Shown here piece by piece: positions 7,128-7,970 of a stretch of DNA of 7,970 nt. The notes under the pieces were generated by a model. That model saw nothing but the letters and a program-made list of their open reading frames with translations. It made no database searches and had not been told where the DNA came from. The position numbers and the translations under genes were made by a program. The stretch comes from Candidatus Ruminimicrobiellum caprinum. GTDB taxonomy: Bacteria > Elusimicrobiota > Endomicrobiia > Endomicrobiales > Endomicrobiaceae. Positions within the stretch are counted from its first letter, which is position 1, and every line of letters starts with the position of its first letter. Where the stretch lies: contig JAFPUA010000002.1 of the NCBI GenBank assembly GCA_017413305.1, forward strand, positions 1 through 7,970. Reading direction: 5' to 3'.

Positions 7128-7970
7128 ATGGAAAAGAAGTTTTTTCTGTCTAAGTACTTAATATTTATAATTTTATTTATGTGCGGAATGTTTCTTTCCG
7201 GAACAGCTGTTTTTGCTGCTACGGATAATGTTCCTAAAAAAATAAATGTACAGGGAAGACTTACTACAGATTCCGGCAGCCCTATTACTGGAACAAAATC
7301 TGTGACTTTGGCTATATACAGTGATAGTTCAGGAAGTTCTCAAGTTGCATCAAAAACAAATAGTAGTGTAAATGTAGATTCTGAAGGTTTATATACTGTT
7401 AATTTTGATTTTGCTTCCGACAATATAGATTTTAATAGACAGTTATATTTCAAAGTAACAGCTAATGGTGTTGAATCATCTGTCACACCGTTTGCTGCTA
7501 GTCCCAATGCATTTTATGCATCAACATCTACTTATGCATTAAGTTTATCTACTGCAGAAGGAGCAGATAAACTTGTTAGCGGTAATTTTACCACTTATAA
7601 AGGCTCTGAGGATCCTTATATATATGAAGTCAAAGTAGACAGTGCGACATGGGCAGATACAGCAGAAACGGCGAATAGTTTAAGTAGTGAATTTAAGTTA
7701 ACGAATGACAATTTTGCGACAGGAACGGAGTATAGTAATTTACAATTAGCAAATAGTAATTTTGTAGCGAATGCAGTATATACGACGACAACGACATGGT
7801 CAGAGAATGCTAAGACAGTAGCCGATAACGCAATCACAACAGCGAAGATAGTGGATGCAAATATAACGCCTGCAAAATTGACACAGAGTGATTATACGAA
7901 TATATACTTAATTAAAGTAGATAGTGCAACGTGGTCAGATAACGCGAATGTAGCGAACACGGCAGAAGTA
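7128..7970 (+). CDS. Secreted surface or fibre-like repeat protein, 3' truncated by the window edge
   Basis: The frame is open from ATG 7128 to the window edge, giving 281 visible residues with no stop. Residues 1-30 form a classical signal peptide: basic 'MEKK', a hydrophobic core, and 'TAVFA' before a likely cleavage after Ala30. Cys19 does not sit in a good lipobox, so a lipoprotein is unlikely. Residues of about 36-130 form a beta-rich domain opening with 'INVQGRLTTDSGSPITG' and closing with 'VTPFAASPNAFYAS'. From memory, this resembles the 'QGRL...G.P..G' domain of large bacterial surface and tail-fibre-like proteins, whose end is typically followed by Ala-rich repeats. From residue 148 the protein becomes Ala/Thr/Asn-rich tandem repeats with recurring 'TW(A/S)(D/E)xA' motifs. 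It is probably exported past the inner membrane and displayed or assembled as a fibre or adhesin; that function is inferred. It sits 13 bases after the kinase. Its 3' end and any anchor or chaperone domain are not visible. Confidence 0.85.
   Translation, partial: MEKKFFLSKYLIFIILFMCGMFLSGTAVFAATDNVPKKINVQGRLTTDSGSPITGTKSVTLAIYSDSSGSSQVASKTNSSVNVDSEGLYTVNFDFASDNIDFNRQLYFKVTANGVESSVTPFAASPNAFYASTSTYALSLSTAEGADKLVSGNFTTYKGSEDPYIYEVKVDSATWADTAETANSLSSEFKLTNDNFATGTEYSNLQLANSNFVANAVYTTTTTWSENAKTVADNAITTAKIVDANITPAKLTQSDYTNIYLIKVDSATWSDNANVANTAEV
7569..7970 (+). repeat. Degenerate tandem protein repeats of about 43 residues in the secreted protein
   Basis: Each unit opens with a [KQ]L-x-x-x-[ND]-[FY] motif: KLVSGNF at 7569, KLTNDNF at 7695, QLANSNF at 7743 and KLTQSDY at 7875. 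Units are therefore 42, 16 (short), 44 and at least 32 residues long, the last cut by the window edge. The full units also carry 'TW' followed by (A/S)(D/E)xA, with Trp codons at 7650, 7797 and 7932. 'KVDSATW' is identical in the first and last units but uses different synonymous codons (GAC/GCG/ACA against GAT/GCA/ACG), so the copies have diverged at DNA level while the protein motif is kept. Confidence 0.75.

Noticed and set aside
7182..7184. Lipoprotein cysteine (Cys19) in the signal peptide
   Set aside because: The preceding residues 'LFM' do not fit a lipobox, and a better type I cleavage site occurs after Ala30.
7616..7837. Minus-strand open frame of 73 codons opposite the repeat protein
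   Set aside because: The + strand frame is open with a signal peptide, ribosome site and protein repeats; the antisense frame is a shadow of Ala/Thr-rich repeats.

Overview
The window is 7970 bases of AT-rich, tightly packed bacterial DNA with every supported gene on the + strand. It holds four genes in two blocks, split by a strong intrinsic terminator followed at once by a promoter. The tripartite-type RND efflux parts imply a Gram-negative (two-membrane) cell. The AT-rich codon use, the PEGA-domain Ser/Thr kinase and the secreted 'QGRL' protein with Ala/Thr-rich repeats would fit a lineage such as Elusimicrobiota. That placement is a low-confidence inference: the window has no rRNA or other marker gene.

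Block 1 (1-4103) is the end of an efflux operon. A membrane-fusion (adaptor) protein enters from the left edge; its reading frame is open to base 2 and includes an N-terminal membrane anchor. It is followed 10 bp later by a complete 1060-residue RND permease of the HAE1/AcrB type with the proton-relay residues intact. No outer-membrane channel gene is visible; it may lie upstream or elsewhere. The adaptor appears to lack the usual alpha-helical hairpin. A hairpin terminator (4106-4150) closes the block.

Block 2 (4166 to the right edge) starts with an extended -10 promoter. It drives a 956-residue transmembrane Ser/Thr protein kinase with an intact catalytic core, one membrane segment, a large extracytoplasmic part made of PEGA and other beta-sandwich-like domains, and a C-terminal four-cysteine zinc ribbon. 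Thirteen bases after its stop codon begins a secreted protein that runs off the right edge. It has a signal peptide, a domain beginning with a 'VQGRL' motif, and Ala/Thr-rich tandem repeats of about 43 residues. Its codon use changes sharply where the repeats take over. The close spacing suggests that the kinase and the surface protein are co-expressed, possibly as a surface sensing or envelope-assembly pair.

There is no RNA gene, CRISPR array, insertion sequence or attachment site that I can support. The only non-coding stretch of any size is 4104-4243, which holds the terminator, the promoter and a short leader.
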